Assembly (NCBI GenBank): GCA_900754805.1
Contig: CAAEEE010000022.1
Span: 1-13,982 of the forward strand
DNA: 13,982 nt
Origin: Clostridia bacterium
GTDB lineage: Bacteria > Bacillota > Clostridia > Peptostreptococcales > Anaerovoracaceae
Direction: 5' to 3'
Part shown: piece by piece, positions 1 through 7,909 of the stretch
Layout: each line of letters starts with the position of its first letter
Numbering within the stretch: the first letter of the stretch is position 1
Program-made: the position numbers and the translations under genes
Notes under the pieces: model-generated
The model's database searches: none
What the model saw: the letters and a program-made list of their open reading frames with translations, nothing else
What the model was told of the DNA's origin: nothing

Positions 1-106
1 ATTTCTGTATCATCAAGGTTTTATCCACAAAATACCCGTTTTTATCGATAATTCTTTTAAAATCCTCCACACCGATGGCGATTTTCTTTTTTGCTGTATC
101 GCTCAT
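1..106 (-). CDS. AAA-ATPase-like family protein, N-terminal fragment (cut by window edge)
   Basis: Only the first 35 codons lie in the window. They begin at ATG (106-104) with a GGGAG ribosome site just upstream, and read MSDTAKKKIAIGVEDF, then KRIIDKNGYFVDKTLMIQ. The pattern I-G-x-E-D-F followed by Y-F-V-D-K-T is the characteristic opening of the AAA-ATPase-like family (Pfam AAA-ATPase_like). Members usually carry a C-terminal PD-(D/E)XK nuclease-like domain and occur in many copies in Clostridia and Bacteroidetes. Their cellular role is not established. The P-loop expected shortly after this segment is outside the window. The gene has its own promoter and lies beyond the pilus operon terminator, so it is probably not part of the pilus system. 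Confidence 0.8.
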   Translation of the reverse strand, partial: MSDTAKKKIAIGVEDFKRIIDKNGYFVDKTLMIQK

Positions 107-164
107 TTCTTTACACTCCCTTCGGAAAATCTGCGTTTTCTGTCTGTTCCATACATACATCTAT

Positions 165-193
165 AGTATACTTGATTTTCGGAAAAGAAACAA
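165..193 (-). promoter_or_regulatory. Sigma-A type promoter for the AAA-ATPase-like gene
   Basis: On the minus strand a -35 box TTGTTT (193-188) is followed by a 17-base spacer and a -10 box TATACT (170-165). This lies about 60 bases upstream of the ATG at 106, and downstream of the pilus operon terminator. It would give the leftmost gene independent transcription. Confidence 0.6.
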
Positions 194-232
194 CAAGAAA
201 TGCACTGCGGTAAGCCGGAACACTCTCCCCAC

Positions 233-262
233 AAAAAAAGCCCGAACATTTTTGCTTCGGGC
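233..262 (-). terminator. Rho-independent terminator of the pilus operon
   Basis: The minus strand reads GCCCGAA (262-256), a 9-base loop, TTCGGGC (reverse-complement arm, 246-240) and then seven T residues (239-233). It starts 6 bases after the TGA of the last minor pilin gene (269-271), so it ends the pil transcript. Perfect 7-bp stem plus T tract is the classic form. Confidence 0.9.
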
Positions 263-268
263 CTATTC

Positions 269-796
269 TCATCTATTAATCGGCTTCACGTCAAAGTCTG
301 CACTCGCCAGCTCATTCCCCGCACCGCTGAGAACTTTAATCTCTGCCGTAAAAATTTTCGTGCTTTCCGCATAGCTCAGTTCTACCGAAGCGTTCAGTCC
401 GTACGGATAGGCGCGGCTGCTTAAAACCTGTGAGCCGCCCAGCGTAATGTGCCCGTCCGCATCCGTTTCGAAGGTAACGCCGCCTTCGCTGCTGCCTCCG
501 AAATTCTGACTAAAAAAACGAACTTTGCCGTCAGCTTTCACTGTGATGGTTCCCGCGTATCGAAGCTCGTCGCTCACGAGCGTCGTCAAAGTCGAGCAGA
601 GGGTCTGCGCCTCCGACAGAGAAACGGATTTCACATATGCCTTCACTCCAACCTGAACTCCGACTGCTAAAATCCCCGTAAGCAGCATCATGATCAAGAT
701 TGCCGACAATAATTCGGTAAGCGTGAAGCCTTTTTTCTTATTGCAAATCTTCGTGACAATCCCTCCCTTACTTTTTCGTATAGAAACGATAGCCAT
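269..796 (-). CDS. Minor prepilin (type IV pilin-like), start codon uncertain
   Basis: Last gene of the operon. The diagnostic segment is a Lys-rich leader followed by KKKG^FTLTELL, with Glu at +5 and a hydrophobic helix of about 22 residues after the cut site. This is a class III signal cut by PilD. The rest (about 135 residues) resembles small minor pilins or type II secretion pseudopilins with a beta-rich globular part. The start is the problem. An excellent ribosome site, AAGGGAGGG, is followed at 7-base spacing by ACG (754-752), not ATG. An ATG there would give the textbook leader MKICNKKKG. The nearest canonical in-frame start is ATG at 796, inside the upstream gene (29-base overlap, weak ribosome site), giving a 23-residue leader. 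I list that one, but ACG 754 looks like the original start position. Family call firm; start weak. Confidence 0.75.
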   Translation of the reverse strand: MAIVSIRKSKGGIVTKICNKKKGFTLTELLSAILIMMLLTGILAVGVQVGVKAYVKSVSLSEAQTLCSTLTTLVSDELRYAGTITVKADGKVRFFSQNFGGSSEGGVTFETDADGHITLGGSQVLSSRAYPYGLNASVELSYAESTKIFTAEIKVLSGAGNELASADFDVKPINR

Positions 797-1058
797 TATC
801 TTCATAGGTCTGTACAGGAATCGTCTCATTCTCCGCTACCGAACCGAAATCGACCGTAATTGCGGTTCCGTTTTCCTGCTTCAATGCCGTTTCGTAGGTG
901 AAATGGACTTCCTCTGTCAGCTGCTTTTTCACCTTCGCATTGATTTTAGAAGCTGCAGCGACAGAGCTCATCAAAAGAGATATGCTGATGACCGCAATCA
1001 GCAGTGATACCAGAACCTCTGTAATTGTCTCACCCTTACGGCTTTTCAGCTTATTCAT
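768..1058 (-). CDS. Minor prepilin, small (96 aa)
   Basis: Starts at ATG 1058 (MNKLKSRKG^ETITEVLV), overlapping the stop of the preceding gene by 8 bases, with AAAGGA upstream. The leader is nine residues ending in Gly, the mature protein begins with Glu and carries the conserved Glu at +5, followed by a hydrophobic stretch IAVISISLLMSSVAAA. This is a PilD substrate of the small minor pilin / GspH-I-like type, with only about 60 residues after the helix. A longer in-frame start at 1142 exists but would put 28 polar residues before the leader and lies well inside the preceding gene, so it is unlikely. The tight overlap implies translational coupling with the PilX-like gene upstream. Confidence 0.8.
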   Translation of the reverse strand: MNKLKSRKGETITEVLVSLLIAVISISLLMSSVAAASKINAKVKKQLTEEVHFTYETALKQENGTAITVDFGSVAENETIPVQTYEDNGYRFYTKK

Positions 1059-1755
1059 CGCCTGACCATCCTTTCGAAACTGAGGCTCTGCCCCATTTAA
1101 TGACTGTCGTGCTGCTGCTCGTGTTCCATCTTTCTCCGTCAATTATCGCAATTCCGCTGCCCGTAGTCTGTGAACGCGCAATCGGAAGACGAAGCTCCAT
1201 CCTGCAGCCGGAATCGCTGTCATCTTCAGCCGGAAGTTCAAGACGCACCAATAATTCATAATTATCGGTTCCGCTATTGTTTCCTTCATAATGCAGCAAA
1301 AAATCCGCATTGACATCGTCCGCCTTCTCTGCCTTAATCTTTGCGCTTCTGCTGTAAATCGCTTGGTCAGAAGCAGCCGCATCGTCCCGGATTGTACGCG
1401 AAAGTCTTTTCACAAACTCTGTCATTTCCTTATCCGGTGAAACAGCTTCTCTTGTATCGCTTTTCGTAAAAACCTGCCAGTCCTCAGTTCGAGTGTACTC
1501 GGTATACGTATAGGTATATTCTTTTCCGTTCAGGCTGTCACGAAGCACCTCTGCCGCCGATGAGGTCGTCAGATAGGCCTGCTGATGCTGACGGCTGCTG
1601 TTAATCTGATGTGCGGCGGAAGTCGCTGCCGTAATGATGACAATGCTGACTGTCACGACGACGAGCAGAAGGAGCAGTGCCATCAAAATTGATTTTCCGT
1701 CGCTGCTTTTCAGCTTATTTTGGATATTCAACTTTCGAGCCTTGCATTTTCTCAT
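1051..1755 (-). CDS. PilX/GspK-like prepilin, 234 aa
   Basis: ATG at 1755 overlaps the TGA of the giant GLUG gene (ATGA junction) and has AAAGGA eight bases upstream. The N-terminus is basic, then SSDG^KSILMALLLLL, then a long aliphatic helix to about residue 46. There is a Gly before the helix but no Glu at +5 (Met instead). That is typical of the PilX/GspK class of tip pilins, whose N-terminus lacks the Glu needed for insertion under another pilin. The C-terminal 185 residues are hydrophilic, with a Tyr/Thr-rich patch (YTYTYTEYTRTEDW). Inference: a minor pilin of the initiating tip complex, made together with the giant pilin just upstream. An upstream in-frame extension to 1977 lies within the giant gene and is not credible. 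Confidence 0.75.
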   Translation of the reverse strand: MRKCKARKLNIQNKLKSSDGKSILMALLLLLVVVTVSIVIITAATSAAHQINSSRQHQQAYLTTSSAAEVLRDSLNGKEYTYTYTEYTRTEDWQVFTKSDTREAVSPDKEMTEFVKRLSRTIRDDAAASDQAIYSRSAKIKAEKADDVNADFLLHYEGNNSGTDNYELLVRLELPAEDDSDSGCRMELRLPIARSQTTGSGIAIIDGERWNTSSSTTVIKWGRASVSKGWSGDE

Positions 1756-4700
1756 TCGGTCGTTCCTTTCTGCTCCGTAACATTGACTAAAACAATCACG
1801 CTTTCCGTGAAAATCTGATCCTTGCCATTCATAACAATTCGGTAGGAAGCGGTAGCTGTCAATCTCGTTTCTCCTGCTTCCTCGCCTTTTACAGCAAGTG
1901 TCCATGCGTTTTTCGATGCATCGTATACAGGCGGTACTGCACTTGCAATGTTTTCGTCCTCCATGCTGACCGTCCATTCGACATCCTTCGTGAAGTCCTT
2001 GACTCCGTTTGCCGATTTGACCGTCAAGCTGATATCTTTCTCTTCGTTTTTGGTAACTTCCAGCTCTGTCGGCTCTGCCACCGGAATCAGATTTGCCGTA
2101 ATATTTATCATCAAATCCGAAGTCTCTCCGTTCAGACTTGCCCGAATAAAGCCTGTGCCCGTACGAATTCCCCTTAGAAATACTTCGTAAACAGCTTCTT
2201 CTGCATTCCAGCTTGTGCTTTCTTCTACCGCTACTGCGTTTTCTTCCAAAACAGCACTGCCATCCTCGTGAATGAGGGAATACTGCGGAAGATTCGAGGC
2301 TTTAAGTTTTACGGTAATACCGGAAGTGCCGGTCGTTGCATCGTACATTTCCAGCAAGTCGAAGGTTTTTCTGGTTTCCAGCCAGTACAATCCTCCCTTC
2401 GGCCATCTTCCGTAATGCACGCTTACTTTCTGCCCCATCGTATCTGTCTGTCTTAAAATAGTTGGGAACGGATAGTTTGCGCCGTCTAGGCTCTCGTCAC
2501 TGCCCGGATAGCTGTATTTGCCGTCGATTTTTGCACCGTTTTCGGTTACGGTTACGAAGTCAAACTCAGCTGCTGTCTGACCTGCCGCATTTAAGAGACT
2601 GATGACGCTTGTCGCCTGCGCTTTATCAGCACTTAGCTGTTCGTAAGTCACATATGGTTTATTTCCGTTATTATACAGCCGGATATAGCGTCCGGTGCTG
2701 TCTCCGGTGTGAAGATTATACCCACCGTTCCAGTAACGACTGTTGTTTCTGTTTTTATAGTCATCCGTATTTCTCACATTCGGCTCATATGCGTAACAAT
2801 TGTAAATATTGATATTCGGATTCGTCACATTACCGAATACATTGCTCTGCATTTCACCGATGGAGGCAATCGACTGCGAACATCGTATATGTGCCTTTCC
2901 GCTTGCCGGCATTTCGACATAGGAATAGGAATTTGAAAGGCTCACAACTCCTGTCGTCGGCCCAATCAAAGCCGAAAGCTGATTATGCTCAATCATAACG
3001 ATTCCGCCAATAATGCCTCCGCTCCAAATATTCACATACTGTGTCTGATTGCTGCCTGCCTGCGTAAGCCTGCTCACAATGCTTCCGCCGCAGTACACGC
3101 TGTTTATCGTCCCTCTGGATGTTCCTACCAGGCCGCCGACACGCACATTATTATAGCTTGCGTATCGATAGGTAAAGTTCAGAACAATATCGTTGACTGC
3201 AGTGCTCTTCTCAATGTTCATGTTGCAGGCACCCGCCAGTCCGCCAATTGAAGCACCTCCCCAGCCGCCTGTTGTGTTTCTGGAGTCTAAAAGCTGATAG
3301 CCGGACACCGTACAGTTGGTAATGACTGCCTCCTCGTTGTTTCCTCTTGCCGCGAATCCGACCAGACCGCCCAGGCAGTACCATCTTTTGCTCTTATTGG
3401 TAATCTCAATCTTATTGTTGTTCTCGGAGTACATGACGATATCTTCCAGTCTTGCACCCGCTGTAATTCCAAAGAGTCCAACCATGTCAACATCTGCACT
3501 GATTTCCACATTTTTTATCGAATATGCCTGTCCGTTATATGCACCCGCAAAATATGCGATATATGCGGTCCCAAACTGATTGTCCGCAGTATAATACATG
3601 CTCCCAATCGGTGTAAATTTCTCGCTTTCACGATCCACATCGTGTGTCTGCTTCCAGTAAAAATTCCATCTGCCCGTCTGTGCACTACTGCTGACGTATT
3701 TCAAATACGGGAACTTATCGTTATATGCCGCGTTTGTCGTGATGACTGCCGAGCTTGTATTTCGGTTATAGGAGTTCCAGTTGATGTACTGAAGCTGCAT
3801 CGCTGAACGGATTTCGTAGGGGTTGTTTTCCTGTCCGGGCGTCTGTGTCTGTCCGCCGAAACCGCTTTTATCCGCAGGCTCCTGAAGCACTCCGTTTGCA
3901 TATACGCCGTCATAGCTGAACGCATTGGCGAAAAACGGACTCAATGAAAACTGATAAGTCACAGAATTCGTACCCTTCGCCTGTGTCAGCCTCCACGTGC
4001 CGTTTGCAATATTATCGGAAAGATACAGGTGGCTGTCTCCATTTGTGCCCGTCGTATAGGCATAAATCTCAAAGTTCGACAGCTGCCCCTCGATTGCTTT
4101 GGATGCCTCGTCGTTAATGATTCCCGCATTTGCAAAGCCCTGCATTCGCAGGTTCGCCGCGTAGCCTTTGTCCTTTTCTACATAGTAGCCATAGCCGTAT
4201 TCCCTTACAATACCGCCATCATCGTGCGCCGTGCAGAGAGAAGACCCGTTTACGCCTTTGCCGTCCTTGATGCCGATATAACGGAAATGGTAGCCCGCGT
4301 TCGTGCCTCCGGTTTCATGTTCCCAGTAAAAGACGCCTGTCTCCCCGAGCTGTGCTTCGGTAACCCAGTTACCATAATGCACTGCGGAGCCGTCGTTTTT
4401 CTTTACGGAAGCAGGATACGGATATTTCTCCCCTGTTTCCGCCGTTGTTTTTTGATGGTAGCGGGAGTTTTCTGCCTTCGCAAATCCGCTCAAAGAAAGC
4501 TTTTTCAAGTCTTCTCCGGTAATTGCCCTGACTCTGGCATCTCCCGGCTTCATATTATAGGACAAAAGTTTTTCCACATAGAAATATGTTCCGTTATTTA
4601 GGAAATAGCATTCCTTCATCGTTCCGCCAACCGGAGCAAAGCCGCAGCCCGAAGCCGAACCCGATGTAATCACGGAAGCCGTGCAGTACGCATTTCGAAT

Positions 4701-6770
4701 CGTTCCGCTGTTAGCACCTGCAAAACCTGCCACCGTCACGCTTCCCTGTTTGGACTCCATGACCTCGATTGCCGAAATCGCATAGCAGGAATAAATTCCG
4801 CCCGTATTTCTGCCTGCAAGTCCTGCCATTCTGACAGACGCGTAGGTTGCGGACAGCTTCATCTGCGGCGTTTCCGCCGAGCAATTGCGAATCGTTCCGC
4901 TGTTGTAGCCGACCAGTCCGCCGATATAGGAATTACTGTTGATGTAAGTGTAGATCTTTATCGTATAACCTGCCGCCGCGCAGTTTCGGATGGTCTTTGA
5001 ATTTCTGCCTGCAATCGCGCCAATATATGCCCTTGCCTTCGAGCCTTCAACATTGCTGCCAACCGCAAGATAGCGGTCTGTCTTCTCGTTTCCCACATAT
5101 TCCGAAACGAGGGCGATATTTCGTAGTGTGCCTTTGTTGTCGCCGAACAATCCCGCATAATAGGAACCCTTCGTCGTATTGACGAAAGAAACCCCTTCTA
5201 TCGTCTTATATCCGCCGTCGTAAACCGCATGGAAGGCGCGGGTCGTTCCCGTTCCAATCGGTTCCTGCGCACTCACTCCGGTCATCTGCAGACTGTACTG
5301 GCTCCATTGATAGGAAGTATAGTCAATATTCAGTCCCTGCGTATAGACGCTTTTCTCCGTCTTCTTCGCATAGTTCTCATAATACAGACTCAGATTGTAT
5401 AACTGCCGTGCGCTTCTGACGTAGACAACAGAGGATGCATGATCCGGTCTGTCTGTCGTCATGGTTCTGGCAAAATGCGGATTGTAATAATACGATTTCT
5501 CGTCAATCTGGATTTCCTGATAAAAATCCTCCGGCGCGTAAGCGGTATTTACCATCTCTTTCGGGAATTTCAGCAGATAATAGCTCTCGCCATCCGAGGT
5601 AATCGGAACTGCATCCGCAGGAGTCAGAACTGTCTCACGCACGCGTTTGCCGTCATGATATTTCAGCCTTACTTCTGTCTTTGGTGCTGTACTGTAGATA
5701 ATTCCATATCCATCGCCTATCGCCGTTTTACCGGTTGACAGCGTATCCAGGTTCGCTCCGAAAACACCGTAGGAGTCGTCTGCCTGCGCTGCGTCTTCAT
5801 ACACTTCGTAGTAAATTGGCGTCTCATCTTCAAAGTTTGCTTCCCAGTCTCCGTAATGCGGCAGAACTGCCAGTTTCGGGAAGGAGTAATCGGAAAGCCC
5901 CTGGTTCATAAGATTATATGCAAACGTATTGCTTCCACCCGTGGCAGCACTGAACGCCGTTCCGAGCATCGCCGCCGCGCTCTCGCGCTCGCTGAGTTCC
6001 GTATAGGAAATTGCTGTTCCGGTGTTTTCAGGTGCGCTGTAAAGAGCCGAAGGCGGAATGTAACAGACATTCGTGACCGTACCTCCGCCTGCTGCTGTTG
6101 CGTAGATTTTCGAAGCGTCTTTCCGATAGCTGAATACCGCATAAGCATTTTCCATTTTTTTTGCTGTTATCGGAAGGAATCCTGCCGCCTTGGCTGTAGC
6201 AGAAATATACCCTGCCGCATAGCTATTGCGAATTGTCGCCTGATTTTCAGCGGCTGCACCTGCCAGTCCGCCGACGGTTTTTCCATAGATATAACAGTCT
6301 GCATAAGAGTTTTCAACGCTCAGGCGGTTCTCTGCAAGGCCAACCAAACCTCCCGCATATTCCGTTTCCTCTGTTCCGATAACCGTGGCCGCGAAGCTGT
6401 CTTCGATACTGATATCATGGCTTACATAGCCGACCAGGCCGCCGACATGGCGGCTGCCGCGAATCCAGACATCTTTTTCTGTTTTTTCGTCTAAATCACC
6501 CTCCGAAGCATCCAGATAAACCTGACAGCCTGTAATGGTAAAGGTTTCACTCTGCTGCACACTGCCGATAACAGCACCCGCGTTTTCTCCTCCGGTGATT
6601 ACGGTTCCCGAAAGTGTCACATCTTTCACCTGATGCCCGTAGAAAGTGTCAAATAAACCTTTCTCCGTCTGCAGTCCGTAAATGATGCCTCGAATTTTTC
6701 CGTTCGTCCCTGTCGTGCTGTCGGAAAGCGCGCAGCTTCCCGTATAGGACTGCAGGCTCGGATTTTTCAC
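1752..6770 (-). CDS. GLUG-repeat adhesin, C-terminal part of a giant prepilin separated from its N-terminus by one TGA
   Basis: Open reading of up to 1,672 residues from the first possible GTG (6770). That GTG has no ribosome site, and the product would have no signal peptide. The same frame stays open upstream to TGA 6806-6804, the stop of the prepilin gene, so this is the downstream part of one gene. It holds about a dozen GLUG-type repeats (IGGLVGYNSGTIRNC, AGLAGRNTGGIYSC, VGGLVGTSRGTINS and others). These fall in three modules, each closed by a linker of type YPFP...HYGxW...YYWE near residues 300, 800 and 1450. The last 180 or so residues look like one or two bacterial Ig-like beta domains. 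GLUG repeats are known from surface adhesins and presumably form a beta-solenoid. No sortase motif or C-terminal anchor is present, consistent with anchoring through the pilin N-terminus. The TGA stop overlaps the next gene's ATG. Confidence 0.75.
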   Translation of the reverse strand: MKNPSLQSYTGSCALSDSTTGTNGKIRGIIYGLQTEKGLFDTFYGHQVKDVTLSGTVITGGENAGAVIGSVQQSETFTITGCQVYLDASEGDLDEKTEKDVWIRGSRHVGGLVGYVSHDISIEDSFAATVIGTEETEYAGGLVGLAENRLSVENSYADCYIYGKTVGGLAGAAAENQATIRNSYAAGYISATAKAAGFLPITAKKMENAYAVFSYRKDASKIYATAAGGGTVTNVCYIPPSALYSAPENTGTAISYTELSERESAAAMLGTAFSAATGGSNTFAYNLMNQGLSDYSFPKLAVLPHYGDWEANFEDETPIYYEVYEDAAQADDSYGVFGANLDTLSTGKTAIGDGYGIIYSTAPKTEVRLKYHDGKRVRETVLTPADAVPITSDGESYYLLKFPKEMVNTAYAPEDFYQEIQIDEKSYYYNPHFARTMTTDRPDHASSVVYVRSARQLYNLSLYYENYAKKTEKSVYTQGLNIDYTSYQWSQYSLQMTGVSAQEPIGTGTTRAFHAVYDGGYKTIEGVSFVNTTKGSYYAGLFGDNKGTLRNIALVSEYVGNEKTDRYLAVGSNVEGSKARAYIGAIAGRNSKTIRNCAAAGYTIKIYTYINSNSYIGGLVGYNSGTIRNCSAETPQMKLSATYASVRMAGLAGRNTGGIYSCYAISAIEVMESKQGSVTVAGFAGANSGTIRNAYCTASVITSGSASGCGFAPVGGTMKECYFLNNGTYFYVEKLLSYNMKPGDARVRAITGEDLKKLSLSGFAKAENSRYHQKTTAETGEKYPYPASVKKNDGSAVHYGNWVTEAQLGETGVFYWEHETGGTNAGYHFRYIGIKDGKGVNGSSLCTAHDDGGIVREYGYGYYVEKDKGYAANLRMQGFANAGIINDEASKAIEGQLSNFEIYAYTTGTNGDSHLYLSDNIANGTWRLTQAKGTNSVTYQFSLSPFFANAFSYDGVYANGVLQEPADKSGFGGQTQTPGQENNPYEIRSAMQLQYINWNSYNRNTSSAVITTNAAYNDKFPYLKYVSSSAQTGRWNFYWKQTHDVDRESEKFTPIGSMYYTADNQFGTAYIAYFAGAYNGQAYSIKNVEISADVDMVGLFGITAGARLEDIVMYSENNNKIEITNKSKRWYCLGGLVGFAARGNNEEAVITNCTVSGYQLLDSRNTTGGWGGASIGGLAGACNMNIEKSTAVNDIVLNFTYRYASYNNVRVGGLVGTSRGTINSVYCGGSIVSRLTQAGSNQTQYVNIWSGGIIGGIVMIEHNQLSALIGPTTGVVSLSNSYSYVEMPASGKAHIRCSQSIASIGEMQSNVFGNVTNPNINIYNCYAYEPNVRNTDDYKNRNNSRYWNGGYNLHTGDSTGRYIRLYNNGNKPYVTYEQLSADKAQATSVISLLNAAGQTAAEFDFVTVTENGAKIDGKYSYPGSDESLDGANYPFPTILRQTDTMGQKVSVHYGRWPKGGLYWLETRKTFDLLEMYDATTGTSGITVKLKASNLPQYSLIHEDGSAVLEENAVAVEESTSWNAEEAVYEVFLRGIRTGTGFIRASLNGETSDLMINITANLIPVAEPTELEVTKNEEKDISLTVKSANGVKDFTKDVEWTVSMEDENIASAVPPVYDASKNAWTLAVKGEEAGETRLTATASYRIVMNGKDQIFTESVIVLVNVTEQKGTTE

Positions 6771-6950
6771 CGGAGTAAATGCATTTTTCCCGTAAAGCGA
6801 ATATCAGTCATCCGCGTTATCTTCGTCATTATCAAAATGAATGTTGTTTCTCTGCTCCGCGCTTGTAATTTGAATCTCTCCGCGATTCAGTCCGGATGCT
6901 TCGTCCAGATTCTGCAGATGGCGGCCGTAGGTGATAATCGCCTTGTTCCC
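2370..6950 (-). repeat. Three GLUG modules in tandem (protein-level repeat)
   Basis: Each module opens with an R/GRxxQL-N-L type segment. Module 1 has YGRHLQNLDEAS (about 6940-6895), module 2 VRSARQLYNLSLYY (about 5430-5380), and module 3 IRSAMQLQYINWNS (about 3815-3770). Each continues through an FTPI/EPIG-like segment and several GLUG repeats, and ends with HYGDW (about 5860), HYGNW (about 4375) or HYGRW (about 2415). Module 1 begins before the TGA at 6804 and continues after it. Sequence identity between modules is low at DNA level, so this is old duplication rather than a recombination hot spot. Confidence 0.65.
6804..6806 (-). other. In-frame TGA interrupting the giant prepilin gene
   Basis: The prepilin ORF ends ...DNEDNADD-TGA and the same frame continues YSLYGKNAFTPVKN without a break for about 1,680 codons. 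The sibling modules carry Trp (TGG) in the corresponding pre-FTPI region, for example QWSQYS at 5306-5304 and GRWNFYWKQ at 3668-3654. A single G-to-A change from TGG would explain the stop. Without it the product would be about 2,047 residues from ATG 7895. Confidence 0.8.
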
Positions 6951-7895
6951 CTCGACAGAATCGAAGAGACTGTTTGCGGAAGCCTGTGTGCTCTCCGAGT
7001 CGATTAAATCATTTTCGCTGATAGCCGTAAAGCTGATTGTGATATCCGAGCCCGGAACCAGCTTCGGGTACAAATCTTTGAATCTGCTTCCCTGTGTCAA
7101 TTTGTCCAAGGTCAGCTCATATACCCATGACCCGTTTGCTTTTCGCTGTTCATCACGTTTTACCGTTTTCGTCCATCGATTGCCGAATGCGTCGGTGAGC
7201 GTAATTCGAAATTCAAGCTCTCTGCCGTCCGGGGTACGGCAGCTGAGAACCGCATAAAGTCGTTCTTCATTGCGCACGACAATCTGCGGTTTCAGCCCAT
7301 CGGTATCAAGCGTCGCCGCAAAATCACCGCCGTAATAGCCGACCTTCGCGCCCTCCCGAAGTCTCATTTTCTTAATTCTGAGCGCATTAAAAGACTCCGG
7401 CGTATAGTCCATGTCTTTTTCACTGTAAAAGACCGCATAAACACTGCCGCTTTCCGGGTCGTATTCGATAATCCAGTTTTCATCCCTGAGTTCTTTTTCC
7501 ACGCGGTTTTCCGGAAGAAGTACGCCTGCCGCCCCTCCGGTTCCAAGCGATGATGACGAAACATAGAAAAGGCTTCGTCCGCCCTTTCCTTCCTCGGCAT
7601 CTACCGGATAGGAGTCCACCTCGTAGACATCGCTTCGCGAAGAATCCACCAGATGCGTCCTGCCTTCTGCGGTCAGCTCGGTCAGTCGGTTCTGCACCGC
7701 CATATAGATGACTTCCGCCTTGCTGTCCAGCTCTTTTTGGCGGAGACTTGTCTGTGCGGAAACGAGGCCCACGATTCCCACCGCAAAAACGACAACAAGA
7801 ATCGCCGTTACAAGCAGAACCTCTGTCAATGTAAATCCTGCTTCCTTGCGATTCTTTCCGCTGTTTTTTTGTATGTTGAAAAGTTTCTTTTTCAT
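6804..7895 (-). CDS. Giant prepilin, N-terminal part (363 aa before the TGA)
   Basis: ATG 7895 has GAAGG seven bases upstream; a GTG at 7913 that overlaps the pilO stop is in frame but less likely. The leader is MKKKLFNIQKNSGKNRKEAG, cut before FTLTEVLL, with Glu at +5 and a hydrophobic helix to about residue 46. It is followed by a helical region with RQKELDSKAEVIYMAVQNRL, the usual extension of the pilin spine. A beta-rich region near residues 200-270 resembles an Ig-like domain (RIPYAVLSC-type strands, TLTDAFGNRW). The last 50 residues (YGRHLQNLDEASGLN onward) are the beginning of the first GLUG module and are cut off by the TGA. As read, the product is a truncated pilin lacking its adhesive part. 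Read through, it would be a PilD-processed, pilus-borne GLUG adhesin. Confidence 0.8.
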   Translation of the reverse strand: MKKKLFNIQKNSGKNRKEAGFTLTEVLLVTAILVVVFAVGIVGLVSAQTSLRQKELDSKAEVIYMAVQNRLTELTAEGRTHLVDSSRSDVYEVDSYPVDAEEGKGGRSLFYVSSSSLGTGGAAGVLLPENRVEKELRDENWIIEYDPESGSVYAVFYSEKDMDYTPESFNALRIKKMRLREGAKVGYYGGDFAATLDTDGLKPQIVVRNEERLYAVLSCRTPDGRELEFRITLTDAFGNRWTKTVKRDEQRKANGSWVYELTLDKLTQGSRFKDLYPKLVPGSDITISFTAISENDLIDSESTQASANSLFDSVEGNKAIITYGRHLQNLDEASGLNRGEIQITSAEQRNNIHFDNDEDNADD

Positions 7896-7909
7896 ATTTC
7901 TACCTTCAC

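Noticed and set aside
3316..6494. Long plus-strand open frames opposite the GLUG gene (for example 4029-4601 and 5856-6494)
   Set aside because: They have no ribosome sites or recognisable domains and lie antisense to a clearly coding repeat protein; they look like shadows of its codon bias.
6760..6806. Selenocysteine insertion at the TGA
   Set aside because: No convincing stem-loop follows the TGA, the family is not a selenoprotein, and the aligned position in sibling modules is Trp, not Cys.
1752..7895. Genome-wide reassignment of TGA to Trp to explain the split giant gene
   Set aside because: Other TGA codons behave as true stops: at 269-271 directly before a terminator, at 1752-1754 in an ATGA overlap with the next gene, and at 7910-7912 before the next gene. 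Trp is written TGG throughout.
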